Shown: positions 15,874 through 25,486, counted from the stretch's first letter. The stretch: DNA of 64,000 bases from CAVQCX01 sp963711095 (GCA_963711095.1 CAVQCX010000018.1:310001-374000); one strand, 5' to 3'. Made by a program: numbers and translations. The notes: a model not told the origin generated them from the letters alone.

Positions 15874-17661
15874 ATGAAATTCTTGCGCGCATTGTCGCTG
15901 CTGGCGTATTGGATTCTCGCAGTGGCCGCAATCGTCTATCTGGTGTTTTGGACGCCCTACCGTCTGGAGCTGACAGGACGCGAGTCGGCCGCGTCCCTGA
16001 ACGCCACCATCGCAGAGCCTCCGCGGTATGTCGATGTGGAGACCATGCGCCTGCTCGGACGCGTGTCTCAGTCCCAGGTCAGCCATTTCGTCCATTTCGA
16101 GCGGGGCAAGCCCGCCGGAACCATCCGGGTGTGTGCGCTCGGGGACTCACACACCCGCGGCGACGAGGTCGGCGAGCGCGACGACTACCCGACGCTGCTG
16201 CAGGCGCTGTTCGACTACCACGGCTACGGTCACATCCAGGTGGTCAATTTCGGCAGCAGCTGGCACGGTTTCTCGCAGATCTATGTGATGTGGAAGCGCG
16301 TCGCGGCCGGGTTCGACTGCGATTTCGTGCTGCTGCTGCCGATGCTTTTCTGGGACGAGCGCGACACCACTTTCAACCATTCTCAGCGGCGTGATCCGGG
16401 GTATCTGCACGCCCGGCTGATTCCGGACGGCGACGGCCTGCGCCTGCTCGCCCCTCTGGGTGAGACCGGCACCGAGCGGCGCGATGATTACCTGCAGGCG
16501 ATCCCCGCCCCGCTATACCGCCGTTACGACCGCCATCCGATCAGCGTCGTCGACGCACTGCTGCCGGCCGAGCGGGAGATCCAGAGCCCGTTCTACTACG
16601 ATCCCCGCTCGCGGCGGGACGAGGTTCGCGACATCTACCCTCGCATAGTGCGCGACATCGCCGCCGCCGGCCCGCAACTGGTGGTGCTGTTGTCCGATTT
16701 CAACCGGGCATTTTATCCCTGGCTGCTCGCCCAAGCGCCCGACGGCGTCGGGGTGGCAATGCTGACGGCGCCGGCCGACTTTCCGTACCGGGCCCCGGCC
16801 TTTCACCCCAGCAGCTGGGGCAATGCGCTCGTCGCCGAAGGGTTCTTTCGCTTGCTGACCGGCTCGGCCGACACGCGGTCCATCCGGGTCGGGGCGCATG
16901 ACATCGTCGCGGGCGGTAGCGGCGTCGGCCAGCCGCGGCGGCTCGACGGCTATACGCAGGCGCGGCTGGAATACGGCAGCGATGGCCGTGGGCTGTTCGT
17001 CACCGCCGGCAACCGCACTCAGGGCAAGACGGATCAACACCTGGACATCCTTCGCCGCGAGCATATCGCCGCCCTGCTGGCGCTGACGCCACCGGGACAA
17101 GGCGTCGCCCAAGGCTGCCTGCTGCCGCTGGCCGAGGTGCCGGCGGCCGGCACCGAGCTGGTGTTCGAGCCCGACGGCGCCCGGGCGCAGGCCCGAGTCA
17201 TCGGCCGGCTGCGTCAACTGCGACCCGACGTCGCCGTATTCGAGGTCGCGGCACCGGCGCCGGGCGTTCCCCGCTGCCCGGACTCACCTGACCCTGACGG
17301 CTGGTCGCAGTTGGGCGGCGATGGCCGGTACCTGATCAATGGCCATCCCATCGCCGAGATCAGCAAACGGCAGCTGGTCGCCGCCCAGGCCGAGCCGCTG
17401 GCCCTACGCGATGACGGCGGGCATCACTTTGACGTGCGCGTGCCGTACGAGCCGGTGCAGGTCGATCTGTTGCTCGATTGCGAGGACGGAAGCGTGCTAC
17501 GGCGACCGCTGCTGAGGCTGGAACCGCGGCCGTTCGATCCGATCGAATACCGCCGGCATCCGCTACGTCAGATTCGAATGGTCGGCGGCCGGGCACAAAT
17601 CGTTGCGATTTACACGCCTGGCGTGCCGGCGTCCGAGCCTGTCTCACGCGTCCATCCCTGA
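15874..17661 (+). CDS. SGNH/GDSL-like hydrolase, membrane-anchored
   Basis: About 595 residues. One N-terminal membrane helix (residues ~7-27, ALSLLAYWILAVAAIVYLVF) is followed by an SGNH domain with the serine block ALGDSHTRGDE near residue 92 and the catalytic histidine region HPSSWGNALVAEGFF near residue 310. The C-terminal ~250 residues form an all-beta-looking extension without known family. SGNH proteins of this arrangement follow carbamoyltransferase-sxtJ-DUF5989 genes and probably modify (deacylate or acylate) an exported glycan. ATG 15874 is preferred over 15847 because the helix begins close to it. Confidence 0.75.
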   Translation: MKFLRALSLLAYWILAVAAIVYLVFWTPYRLELTGRESAASLNATIAEPPRYVDVETMRLLGRVSQSQVSHFVHFERGKPAGTIRVCALGDSHTRGDEVGERDDYPTLLQALFDYHGYGHIQVVNFGSSWHGFSQIYVMWKRVAAGFDCDFVLLLPMLFWDERDTTFNHSQRRDPGYLHARLIPDGDGLRLLAPLGETGTERRDDYLQAIPAPLYRRYDRHPISVVDALLPAEREIQSPFYYDPRSRRDEVRDIYPRIVRDIAAAGPQLVVLLSDFNRAFYPWLLAQAPDGVGVAMLTAPADFPYRAPAFHPSSWGNALVAEGFFRLLTGSADTRSIRVGAHDIVAGGSGVGQPRRLDGYTQARLEYGSDGRGLFVTAGNRTQGKTDQHLDILRREHIAALLALTPPGQGVAQGCLLPLAEVPAAGTELVFEPDGARAQARVIGRLRQLRPDVAVFEVAAPAPGVPRCPDSPDPDGWSQLGGDGRYLINGHPIAEISKRQLVAAQAEPLALRDDGGHHFDVRVPYEPVQVDLLLDCEDGSVLRRPLLRLEPRPFDPIEYRRHPLRQIRMVGGRAQIVAIYTPGVPASEPVSRVHP

Positions 17662-18162
17662 CGGGGCCACACAGGTCGACGCTCGACCGGCTCAGAGATC
17701 TCGCCCATCGCGTCACGCCGGTCCAGCGCTACCGGTTGCCGATTCCGGGTGTGGAAGATCTATTTTCGTTCTCCACCCGCTGGCCACCGCGCTTGGGTAT
17801 GACCCTGAGCCTCAGAAAGGCTCGAACGGATACGCCGCCGTCCATCGCATCTGGATTGCGTCTTTAGCTGCTTAAACAGCACGTCCGTGTGCTACTTCCC
17901 CGGCTTCCATGCCGGAATGACCGTCGATTTATCGGGGTGCTGAACAATTACCGAAAATCCTGCCGAATCGGGTATATTCTTTTCCGGCAATCGCCTAAAG
18001 CCTCGAGAACCGTTCTGCTTCGGCTCCCGACTGCGCCTCTCGCGTCCTCCCGAGATGCCCCGCGCCAGCCGATTTCCTGGCCGTTCAGTCCGCCCGGGTA
18101 GTGACGGGGGCGGCGCGACATGATTGGTCTTTGGCTTGTCAACGCCTGGCGGTGCAATTCCC
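17662..18162. other. 500-bp intergenic region with a palindromic repeat
   Basis: No gene is supported. At 17900-17928 there is a half-palindrome CCGGCTTCCATGCCGGAATG, which is one arm of the chromosomal palindrome family also seen at 38206-38313. The two flanking genes converge here. Confidence 0.55.
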
Positions 18163-19638
18163 TCAGCGTCCCCGCCCACCCAATGACCCCAGAATACCCC
18201 GCAGCAGCTGGCGCCCCAGCTGGCTCCCTATGGCCCGGGCGGCGCTCTTTACCATGGCCTCCAGGGGGCTCTGGCGGCCGCGGGAGGAGATTGAGCTGTG
18301 GCGCTCGGCCGGCTGCTCCTGCTTGGCTTTCTGCTCCTCGGCGGCCCGCTCGGCGGCCGCTCCGGCCCGCTGCTTCAGGATCTCGTAGGCGGACTCACGA
18401 TCCACCGCCTTGTCGAGCACGCCGTAGAGGACCGACGACTGGATGATGCGCTGGCGCTCCTCCAGCGTGATCGGCCCGATCTGACTGCGCGGTGGGCTGA
18501 TCAGGGTGCGCTCAACCACCGAGGGGCGCCCGGCTGCGTCCAGGGTCGAGACCAGCGCCTCGCCCACGCCGAGCTCCATGATCACCTGCTCGGTGTCCAG
18601 CTTGGGGTTCGGGCGGAAGGTCTGGGCGGCCGCGCGTACGGCCTTCTGGTCCCGCGGGGTGAAGGCCCGCAAGGCGTGCTGGACTCGGTTGCCGAGCTGG
18701 CCGAGCACTGCATCGGGGATGTCCTGGGGGTTTTGGGTGATGAAGAACACCCCCACGCCCTTGGAGCGGATCAGCCGCACCACCTGCTCCACCTTCTGGA
18801 GCAGCACCGGCGGCGCCTCGTTGAACAGCAGATGGGCCTCGTCGAAGAAGAACACCAGTTTGGGAAGGTCGCGATCCCCCACCTCGGGAAGGGATTCGAA
18901 CAGCTCGGAGACCAGCCAGAGCAGCAGCGTGGAGTAGAGCTGGGGGGACTGCACCAGCTTGTCGGCGGCGAGGATGTTAACCGTGCCGCGCCCTTGCTCG
19001 TCGGTCTGGATGAAGTCGGCGAGATTGACGGCGGGCTCGCCGAACAGGCGCGCGCCGCCCTGGTCCTCCAGCCCCACCAGGCGCCGCTGGATGGCGCCGA
19101 TCGAGGCCGCGGAGACGTTGCCGTATTCGGTGCGGAATTGGGCGGCGTTGTCGCCGACGAACTGCGCCATGGCGCGCAGATCCTTGAGATCGAGCAGCAG
19201 CAGGCCGCTGTCGTCGGCGATGCGAAACACCAGATTGAGCACGCCGGCCTGGGTGTCGTTCAGCCCGAGCAGCCGGGCCAGCAGCAACGGTCCCATCTCG
19301 GAGACCGTGGTGCGCAGGGGATGGCCCTGCTCGCCGTAGACGTCCCAGAAGGTGACCGGCGCGCCCTCGAATCGGAAGTCCTCAATCGGGATGCGCGCGA
19401 GCCGCTCACTGATCTTCGGGTGCTCGTGGCCGGGCCGGGCGATCCCAGAGAGGTCGCCTTTGACGTCGGCCATGAAGACCGGCACGCCGAGCCGGCTGAA
19501 GGATTCGGCGAGCAGTTGCAGGGTGACGGTCTTGCCCGTGCCCGTGGCCCCTGCGATCAGGCCGTGGCGGTTGGCCATGCGGGCGAGCAGCTGGACCGGC
19601 TGCTCGCCCATGCCGATCAGGATCTGGTGGTCGCTCAC
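18163..19638 (-). CDS. HerA-like helicase/ATPase, DUF853 (YjgR-type)
   Basis: About 491 residues from GTG 19638 (VSDHQILIG). Walker A is GATGTGKT near residue 28 and Walker B is LVFFFDEAHLLF near residue 265, as in HerA/FtsK-type P-loop ATPases of the DUF853 group; E. coli YjgR is ~500 residues. The C-terminus is rich in Ala/Glu and basic residues. The biological role of YjgR-type ATPases is not established. A longer frame open to 19722 adds 28 residues without homology. A 492-residue open frame on the opposite strand is a GC-driven artefact. Confidence 0.9.
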   Translation of the reverse strand: MSDHQILIGMGEQPVQLLARMANRHGLIAGATGTGKTVTLQLLAESFSRLGVPVFMADVKGDLSGIARPGHEHPKISERLARIPIEDFRFEGAPVTFWDVYGEQGHPLRTTVSEMGPLLLARLLGLNDTQAGVLNLVFRIADDSGLLLLDLKDLRAMAQFVGDNAAQFRTEYGNVSAASIGAIQRRLVGLEDQGGARLFGEPAVNLADFIQTDEQGRGTVNILAADKLVQSPQLYSTLLLWLVSELFESLPEVGDRDLPKLVFFFDEAHLLFNEAPPVLLQKVEQVVRLIRSKGVGVFFITQNPQDIPDAVLGQLGNRVQHALRAFTPRDQKAVRAAAQTFRPNPKLDTEQVIMELGVGEALVSTLDAAGRPSVVERTLISPPRSQIGPITLEERQRIIQSSVLYGVLDKAVDRESAYEILKQRAGAAAERAAEEQKAKQEQPAERHSSISSRGRQSPLEAMVKSAARAIGSQLGRQLLRGILGSLGGRGR

Positions 19639-20084
19639 CTCAGGCCCTCCGAAACGCGCGAGAACAGCATGTTGAAAGATGATTTCATCGCTTTGCCCGA
19701 CCCGGACGTGCCTGTGCAGCACGCCGGCTGCGTGATAGCGATGCCTGCGGGCAGCCTGGCGAGCCTCGGCGCATGATCGGGCAGACGCGAGGGACTGTCC
19801 ACCGTATCACCGGCTGCCAGTCTGCACGCGAGCTGACAGACCGTGCCCATCCCCTCACCCGAGCCGTCTCGGAAGGGCGAGGGTGCAAGCAAGGGCCGCC
19901 GCGGAAGACGGCGCGGGCCGGGCCGATATTCGGACCCCTTCGCCCGGGCCCTCTCGCAGGGAGTGGGGCGACCAACGCCAAGCGGTGGGAGACCGGCCGG
20001 GGGCACACCGGCGCGCGCTCGTGTAACCTTGGCCGCCAGGGGCGCTTGCGGCCCCCGACAGGATCGGAGGGAGGACCTGAAGCC
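19639..20084. other. Intergenic region between divergent genes
   Basis: About 445 bases carrying the upstream regions of the DUF853 gene (minus) and the small protein at 20085 (plus). I see no gene. Repetitive GC-rich text such as CGGGCCGGGCCGATATTCGG is present, but no convincing promoter. Confidence 0.5.
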
Positions 20085-20324
20085 ATGAACGATAATCTGA
20101 TGCTGCTGCCCTGCCGGGAATTCCGGAACATGCGACTGGTTCGGATTCCGGAGGACTTCGAGCGGCACGAGGCGTTTCGCTATGCCACCGGCCTGATCGC
20201 CCAGGCCGAGCAGGACAACCCGGAGTGCTCCTGGGAGGATATCGCCGAGCTGCTCGAGAGCCACGGCTTCGAGGCCGTGGACTTCGTGCTCGGACCCGAG
20301 ATCGACCTCCGCACCAGGGACTGA
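20085..20324 (+). CDS. Small conserved acidic hypothetical protein
   Basis: A 79-residue protein (MNDNLMLLPCREFRNMRLVR) with an acidic helical body: IPEDFERHEAFRYATGLIAQ, then WEDIAELLESHGFEAVDFVL. I chose ATG 20085 because a strong GGAGGGAGGA ribosome-binding region lies just upstream; the frame is open to 19773 but that part is non-coding-like. I do not recognise a named family. The LLESHGFEAVDF segment suggests a compact alpha/beta domain. Confidence 0.7.
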   Translation: MNDNLMLLPCREFRNMRLVRIPEDFERHEAFRYATGLIAQAEQDNPECSWEDIAELLESHGFEAVDFVLGPEIDLRTRD

Positions 20325-20769
20325 CCCCGCCACGGCCCTGGGCGCCCGGCCTGGCGCGCATCCGCGATGCGCAGCGGGGCGATCCTGGGCCAGGTCGCGC
20401 GGACCGCCTGTGGCCACTCCCATACACCGTTTGTGCTGGTCGGCTGCGAGCCGTTTTTGAAATCACCGAGCTGCCCTGCACCTCAACGGCCTGGAGCTGC
20501 CGCTGGGGACCCGTGCCCCCCTTACGACCGAGCCGATCGCGGGGCTGGCGCGCGCTGGCTATCGCGTGCACCGGCTCGATTCTTCCCGAGACGGGCCGGT
20601 CGGCGCCCGAAAGGCGCCCTGGAGCCGACAGGCGCGCCCACCACGTTGCCCAGATGCGGTAATCTTTGACATTGGTCACCCCTGACTGCGGGGTGGCAAT
20701 GGGCTCGTCGGAGCAAGGCCGGGGCGCGGCCTTGCCCGAGCGGCAGGCATCGGCCAGAGAGAGACCGGA
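20325..20769. other. Intergenic region, no supported gene
   Basis: About 445 bases. One plus-strand frame without a start codon reads LHLNGLELPLGTRAP around 20480-20670 and ends in a stop, which could be a decayed C-terminus, but no family is recognisable. No promoter or terminator could be assigned. Confidence 0.4.
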
Positions 20770-22239
20770 ATGCCAGACAACAAGACCCTTTATCGTGTCA
20801 TCCTGACTGGCGAGCCGAAGCTCGGCGAGCAGCCCGACGAGGTGATCGAGCGGCTGGAGCCGGTGCTCAAGCTCGAGACCGAGAAGGTGCGGCGGCTGCT
20901 CTCCGGCAAACCCCGGGCGGTGGGCAGGCCGGTGACCCGGACCAAGGCCGAAAAGATCCTGGGCCTGCTCTCAGACGCCGGGGCAGATTGCTACATCGAG
21001 CAGGTCAACGAGATACTCCCTCGATCGATCCACAAGGGGCAGACGACGGAAGACTCACCTAGCCCCTTGCGTCCCAAGTCTCAGCCGCTGGGGGCCATCA
21101 CCGAGAAGCTGGCACCCTCGGCCTGGTCGCTCGAGCCGGTCAGCTTTGGGGCCCCCGCCACCAAGGCGCCCGCCGCCAAGGCGCCCGCCAACAACGCCGG
21201 CCCGCCGCCGCTCGCGCGGGCCGCGGATATGGATTCAGGCCTGACGCTGGCGGAACCGGCCGCCGAGGACAGCTTCCTTTTCAAGAAGCCCGAGCACATC
21301 GTCTGCCCGAAGTGCGGCCACGAGCAGACGCCGGCACAAATATGCGAGGTCTGCGGCCTGGTGTTCCGCAAACACCAGGCAGCCGTCAATCGCGAGGACG
21401 TAGCCCAGGCGCAGCCCCCGCCGGCGCGCGCGCTGGCCGGTCGCGGCCGTGCCCCAGGCAAGGCGGACGCCGATTTGGAGCTGTTCATCGGCCCAAACCT
21501 GCGGACCTATCTCGACAAGTTCGATAACTTCCGGGACCGGGAGGCCGAGCACTTCGCGCTGACCTGGCACTGGCCGGCGCTGTTTGTGCCCTTTTTCTGG
21601 GCGCTCTACCGCAAGCTGTGGCTGTGGTCTGCGCTGATGTTCGTCAGCGGCCTGGTGCTGCCTCTGATCAGCAACGTAGCCTGGGCGCTCACGGCCAACT
21701 ACCTCTATTTCCGGCACGCCCGAGGGACTACCGCGAGCCTCCGCCGGGTGTACCGTAGCGGCAATATCGACCAGCAGATCGCAGCGGCGGGCGGCACCAG
21801 TGCCACGGCGGTCTGGATCGCGATCGTCGCCATCGTGCTGCTCCAATATTGGGCCTTCAAAGCGATCTTCGCGCCTAGGTCCAACATGGTCGGTGGGATC
21901 ACCCAAGCGGTGGTCCACCAGCAGGGCAATATCCAAACCCAGCTCACACCCGAGCTGGCCCGCGACCCGAGCGCGGCCAAGACCCTGGGCTCCCTGAACA
22001 TCCTGGAGCTCGGGGTCAAGATGTGGCTCGTCGGTCGCGCCAAGGGGCGCAGCCCCGACGAGGTGACCTGGGTGGAGATCAGCCGGGATCTCAACCTCAA
22101 GCAGCAGGATCTGGCGGATGCCTGGGACACCCCGATCCGGTACGAGGGCTATCCCCAGTCCTTCGCCCTGCGCTCAGCGGGACCCGACCGGCTGTTCGAG
22201 ACCGGCGACGACATCACCCTCCGCAGCGAGACGCGCTAG
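20770..22239 (+). CDS. Zinc-ribbon, DUF2628-like membrane protein with pilin-like tail
   Basis: A 489-residue mosaic. Residues 1-80 (YRVILTGEPKLGEQPDEVIE, RRLLSGKPRAVGRPV) form a small domain shared with the gene at 30706. Residues ~175-210 are a zinc ribbon, CPKCGHEQTPAQICEVCGLVF. Residues ~235-330 resemble DUF2628 with two membrane helices (ALFVPFFWALYRKLWLWSAL), and a third helix follows near residue 350. The C-terminal ~80 residues (DAWDTPIRYEGYPQSFALRS, AGPDRLFETGDDI) resemble the end of type II secretion major pseudopilins. An integral inner-membrane protein of unknown function; the LLSGKPR domain may be a regulatory or ligand-binding module. Confidence 0.7.
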   Translation: MPDNKTLYRVILTGEPKLGEQPDEVIERLEPVLKLETEKVRRLLSGKPRAVGRPVTRTKAEKILGLLSDAGADCYIEQVNEILPRSIHKGQTTEDSPSPLRPKSQPLGAITEKLAPSAWSLEPVSFGAPATKAPAAKAPANNAGPPPLARAADMDSGLTLAEPAAEDSFLFKKPEHIVCPKCGHEQTPAQICEVCGLVFRKHQAAVNREDVAQAQPPPARALAGRGRAPGKADADLELFIGPNLRTYLDKFDNFRDREAEHFALTWHWPALFVPFFWALYRKLWLWSALMFVSGLVLPLISNVAWALTANYLYFRHARGTTASLRRVYRSGNIDQQIAAAGGTSATAVWIAIVAIVLLQYWAFKAIFAPRSNMVGGITQAVVHQQGNIQTQLTPELARDPSAAKTLGSLNILELGVKMWLVGRAKGRSPDEVTWVEISRDLNLKQQDLADAWDTPIRYEGYPQSFALRSAGPDRLFETGDDITLRSETR

Positions 22240-22958
22240 GCGCTCTCCAGCCAGTGCTGCAGCGAGAAGAAATCGGTCACGCTCGCGTCGGCCCGGGCCA
22301 GCTCGTCCGGCCAGACGGCGCCGGCGCGGTTCACCCAGACCGTGCGCATACCGAGCCGACGCGCCGGCTCCACGTCCAGGAATGGGTCGTCGCCCACGTG
22401 CACCGCCTCGTCCGGCGCGACCTTCGCATAGCGCAAGGCTGCTTCGAACAAGGCGGGCGAGGGCTTAGCCGCGCCCACGTCGGCGGCGCTCAGGGAGAGG
22501 TGGAAGTGGCCCCTGAGCGGGGTGCGGGCCACCTCGGCATTGCCGTTCGTGACCGAGACCAGCCGATAGTGCCGCGCCAGTGCCCGCAGCACCGGTAGCA
22601 CATCCTCGAAAGGCTCAACCCGGCTGCGCTCCTCCAGGAACAGGGCTACCGCCGCTCTTGCCCATTTGCGCTGATAGCCGTGCGCCTCCAGCAGTTGGCC
22701 CAGAGACGCCAGACGCAGGGTGGTCAGATCATGGGCCAGCTCCGGGCGGCTCTCGGCCAGGCGCAAGCGGTGCTCGCGCAGACTGTCTATGCTGTGGCCA
22801 TGGGTCAGGCGGGGGGCCTGCTCGAGCAGCCAGCGATAAAGCTGCCCCTCGGCTCGCTCGATGACCGGCCGGCAGGGCCAGACCGTGTCGTCGAGATCGA
22901 TGGTTATCAGGCGCAGCGCCCCCGCGCCGTGGCGGACCGGCTCAGCCATGCCCGACAT
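22236..22958 (-). CDS. HAD family hydrolase (YigB-like)
   Basis: About 240 residues. Motif I is LITIDLDDTVWP near residue 20 (DxD nucleophile and acid), motif II is SVTNGNAEV, and motifs III/IV appear as AAKPSPALFEAAL with HVGDDPFLDV. This is the haloacid dehalogenase phosphatase layout with a helical cap, close to YigB/FMN-type phosphatases. The substrate is likely a small phosphorylated metabolite. The stop overlaps the end of the convergent upstream gene by 4 bases. The start could be 22958 or the ATG at 22949. Confidence 0.85.
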   Translation of the reverse strand: MSGMAEPVRHGAGALRLITIDLDDTVWPCRPVIERAEGQLYRWLLEQAPRLTHGHSIDSLREHRLRLAESRPELAHDLTTLRLASLGQLLEAHGYQRKWARAAVALFLEERSRVEPFEDVLPVLRALARHYRLVSVTNGNAEVARTPLRGHFHLSLSAADVGAAKPSPALFEAALRYAKVAPDEAVHVGDDPFLDVEPARRLGMRTVWVNRAGAVWPDELARADASVTDFFSLQHWLESA

Positions 22959-23150
22959 CCGGGGTGGGAGCGCAATCTCGGGTCTCTGGCATGGTCTTCT
23001 CCGCTCCGGGCGCCCGATCCCTGGCAGACTGCTTCAGGCCAAAGACCCCATGCGGCACGAGCTGACAGGACCGCGCGGCTGTGGCTAAGTTAAACCCAGG
23101 CGAAAGCGTGCAATCAATCTCAGCACCGACCGGTCCTTCTTAGCACCGCC

Positions 23151-23807
23151 ATGGAGACACACCCGATGTTCTGGAAACAGAAAAAGACCCGGCTGCCGGC
23201 CCCCGACGAGGCCCTGCCGGGCAGGGACCGGCCTATGCCCGTCCCGACCGCCCACCATGTCAACGGCCATCCACTGAAGCCACCTTTTCCCAGCGGGATC
23301 CAAGTCGCCCTGTTCGGCATGGGCTGCTTCTGGGGGGCCGAGCGGCGATTCTGGCAAGTCCCCGGGGTCTACAGCACCGCCGTGGGCTACGCGGGCGGGT
23401 ATACGCCGAACGCCACCTATGACGAGGTCTGCACCGGACTCACCGGGCACAACGAGGTGGTCCTGGTGGCCTACGATCCGAGTCTGGTGAGCTATGCCGA
23501 GCTGCTCCGCGTGTTCTGGGAGGCGCACGACTCCACTCAAGGGATGCGTCAGGGCAATGATCTCGGCACCCAGTACCGCTCCGGGATCTACGTCTTCGAC
23601 GCCCAGCAGCGCGCCCAGGCCGAGTCGACGCGGGACGCCTTCCAGCAGGCACTCGAAGAGCGCGGCCTTGGCCGAATCACCACAGAGATCCTCGACGCAC
23701 CGGCATTCTACTATGCCGAGGACTTCCACCAGCAGTACCTCGCCAAGAACCCTCAGGGCTACTGCGGGCTGGGCGGCTGCGGCGTAAAGCTGCCCGAGAT
23801 AGCCTGA
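23151..23807 (+). CDS. msrA: Peptide-methionine (S)-S-oxide reductase MsrA
   Basis: A 218-residue enzyme that reduces methionine-S-sulfoxide in proteins. The catalytic Cys lies in the GCFWGAER motif near residue 59, with GYAGGYTPNATYDEVCTGLT and LLRVFWEAHDSTQGMRQGND as further family blocks. The C-terminal GYCGLGGCGVKLPE holds the resolving cysteines of the E. coli-type enzyme. Length matches E. coli MsrA (212). Single gene; neighbours are unrelated. Confidence 0.95.
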   Translation: METHPMFWKQKKTRLPAPDEALPGRDRPMPVPTAHHVNGHPLKPPFPSGIQVALFGMGCFWGAERRFWQVPGVYSTAVGYAGGYTPNATYDEVCTGLTGHNEVVLVAYDPSLVSYAELLRVFWEAHDSTQGMRQGNDLGTQYRSGIYVFDAQQRAQAESTRDAFQQALEERGLGRITTEILDAPAFYYAEDFHQQYLAKNPQGYCGLGGCGVKLPEIA

Positions 23808-23997
23808 AGGGGCTCCGCCGTCGAGCCGCGGAATGCCGGCCGCAATCGTGCGGGACCGTACAGGCTCGTCGCGACAGGAACGTCTCCTACAGCCGATAGC
23901 ACGCCCCGTAGGAGCGGCATCGCAGCCGCGATCTGTCCCGGCCCGACAGACCGGTCGCCACCAGGCCGTCGCTGCAACACGCCGGAGCGCGGTGGCG

Positions 23998-24702
23998 CTA
24001 TTCGCCAGGTTTCAGCTCCACGGTACCGCTGACGCTCACGTTGAGCTGCTGGGTCCCCGGCTCCAGCGCCGGCGCCGCCATCGCGTCGGCCGCCATCATC
24101 CGCAGGCGCATAGGCTGCATCGGCGCACCCTGGGTGGCGACGTTCAGGCTCACCACCCGGTAGCCCGGGCGGCCAAGCTCCCCGGCGATCAGCTTCGCCC
24201 GCTGGCCGAAGCCCGCCAGGGCCCGCTTGATCAGCCCGTCTTCGGCCCGGGCACGCCGCTCCTCGGAAATGCGGTAATCGATGGACTCCACCTGCAGGCT
24301 CGCCTGCAGGTCGCCGATCAGCCGACCCAGGGCCGCGGTGTCACGGCTCTCCAGGCGGAGGGACTGTCGCACCCGCCAGCCGCTCAACACTTCCTTGCGA
24401 TAGACCGGGGTGGTGCGATAGTCCAGGGTCTGGACCTTGACCCCCGGGATGCGCTTGGCCCGCTCCAGGCCGGCGGCGATGGCACGGTTCACCTGGGCGG
24501 CCAGGCTCGCCGGGTCCTGGCCCTCGCGCTGCTCGAACAGCACGGCCACCAGCAGGTCATTCTCCACCTCGTCGCTGGCGCTGGCACTCAGGTTGACCCG
24601 GTCGTAGTGGCTCTCTTCATCCCCGGCCCAGGCCGCGGTACAACCGATCCAGGCAAGGCCGAGCAGGAGGGCCAGGGGGAGGCGCAACAGGGGTCGGTTC
24701 AT
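23998..24702 (-). CDS. SIMPL domain (DUF541) periplasmic protein
   Basis: A 234-residue protein with a signal peptide (RLPLALLLGLAWIGCTAAWA, cleavage after AWA) and a SIMPL/DUF541 body: VNLSASASDEVENDLLVAVL, AIAAGLERAKRIPGVKVQT, LDYRTTPVY and a C-terminal VSVSGTVELKPG strand. SIMPL proteins are oligomeric periplasmic or outer-membrane associated, with roles in stress tolerance in some species. ATG 24702 is required for the signal peptide. The frame is open further upstream but overlaps the OsmC gene. Confidence 0.85.
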   Translation of the reverse strand: MNRPLLRLPLALLLGLAWIGCTAAWAGDEESHYDRVNLSASASDEVENDLLVAVLFEQREGQDPASLAAQVNRAIAAGLERAKRIPGVKVQTLDYRTTPVYRKEVLSGWRVRQSLRLESRDTAALGRLIGDLQASLQVESIDYRISEERRARAEDGLIKRALAGFGQRAKLIAGELGRPGYRVVSLNVATQGAPMQPMRLRMMAADAMAAPALEPGTQQLNVSVSGTVELKPGE

Positions 24703-24740
24703 GGTGTCAATCCTCCGGGTCGATTGGCGACGCCGCGCGC

Positions 24741-25211
24741 TCAGGAAGCTGCGCCGCTCTGGTGCAACAGCTCGCCCGCCGCGCTGACCACCGCAACCTC
24801 GACCGGGACCCCTTGCCTGAGACTCGCTGTTACCACGCAGAAATCCTCGAACAACGCCAGGCAGCGCTTGAGGCGGGCGGAGTCCAGCAGCTCGGGCCCG
24901 AGGGTGATGCGCACCTCCAGCCCGCCGACACGCAGACGCTGCTGCTCGTTGCGCACGATCCGGCAGGTCACCTCGGTCTTGACCGCCTGGGCCGGCGCCT
25001 CTCCCCGCGCCAGACAGTACATGAGGCTGGCGCTCAGACAATTCGCGGTCGCGGCGGCGAGCAGCCGCGCGGCATTGGGCCCGGCGCGCTCACCCAGCGG
25101 CGGGGGCTCGTCCATCAGCAGATCCGCCGCCTTCGGCAGATCGAATCTGACCTTGAAAGCATAGTCCTCGAGCTGTTCCAGATGAATGGTAAAGAAACCT
25201 TCTTCCGACAC
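24741..25211 (-). CDS. OsmC family protein
   Basis: A 156-residue protein with the OsmC fold signature: a first strand-rich half, then PNAARLLAAATANCLSASLM carrying one conserved cysteine, and a second cysteine in LALFEDFCVVTASLRQGVPV. OsmC/Ohr proteins reduce organic hydroperoxides with these two cysteines; this branch (OsmC-like, shorter N-terminus) has no assigned substrate. It lies 38 bases upstream of the SIMPL gene in the same direction, so the two may be co-transcribed. Confidence 0.83.
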   Translation of the reverse strand: MSEEGFFTIHLEQLEDYAFKVRFDLPKAADLLMDEPPPLGERAGPNAARLLAAATANCLSASLMYCLARGEAPAQAVKTEVTCRIVRNEQQRLRVGGLEVRITLGPELLDSARLKRCLALFEDFCVVTASLRQGVPVEVAVVSAAGELLHQSGAAS

Positions 25212-25245
25212 GGCAGCCTCCGAAACGAACAGATGATAGACACAC

Positions 25246-25484
25246 TCAACGCCGGCGCGGCGCGAGCAGCCACACGCCGCGGCGCTTGAACAGCGGGATC
25301 AGCAGCATGCCCACGACAAAGGCGCCGACATGGGCGCCGAAGGCCACGCCGCCCTCCTGGCTGGCGGAGAGGTAGGAGTTTAGCAACTGCAGCCCAAACC
25401 AGAGAGCCAGCACCACGCTGGCCGGCAGATAAGGGCGACGAGCGGCGGGCGCTCGCTGGGATTATCGTCGGGAAGCGGCAGCAT
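25246..25484 (-). pseudogene. Rhomboid intramembrane protease, internally deleted
   Basis: From ATG 25484 the minus strand reads MLPLPDDNPSERPPLVA, the standard rhomboid N-terminus. After a shift of frame it continues PASVVLALWFGLQLLNSYLS and GGVAFGAHVGAFVVGMLL with IPLFKRRGVWLL to a TGA at 25246, the standard last two helices with the catalytic histidine (GAHVGAF). The whole middle, including the GASG serine motif, is absent: ~78 residues remain of ~220. The deletion joins the first helix to helix 5 near 25415-25440. An inactive remnant. Confidence 0.8.
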
Positions 25485-25486
25485 AG

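Noticed and set aside
18298..19776. 492-residue open frame on the plus strand over the DUF853 gene
   Set aside because: It is antisense to a well-conserved ATPase and its sequence is His/Gly/Ala-rich, typical of GC-driven mirror frames.
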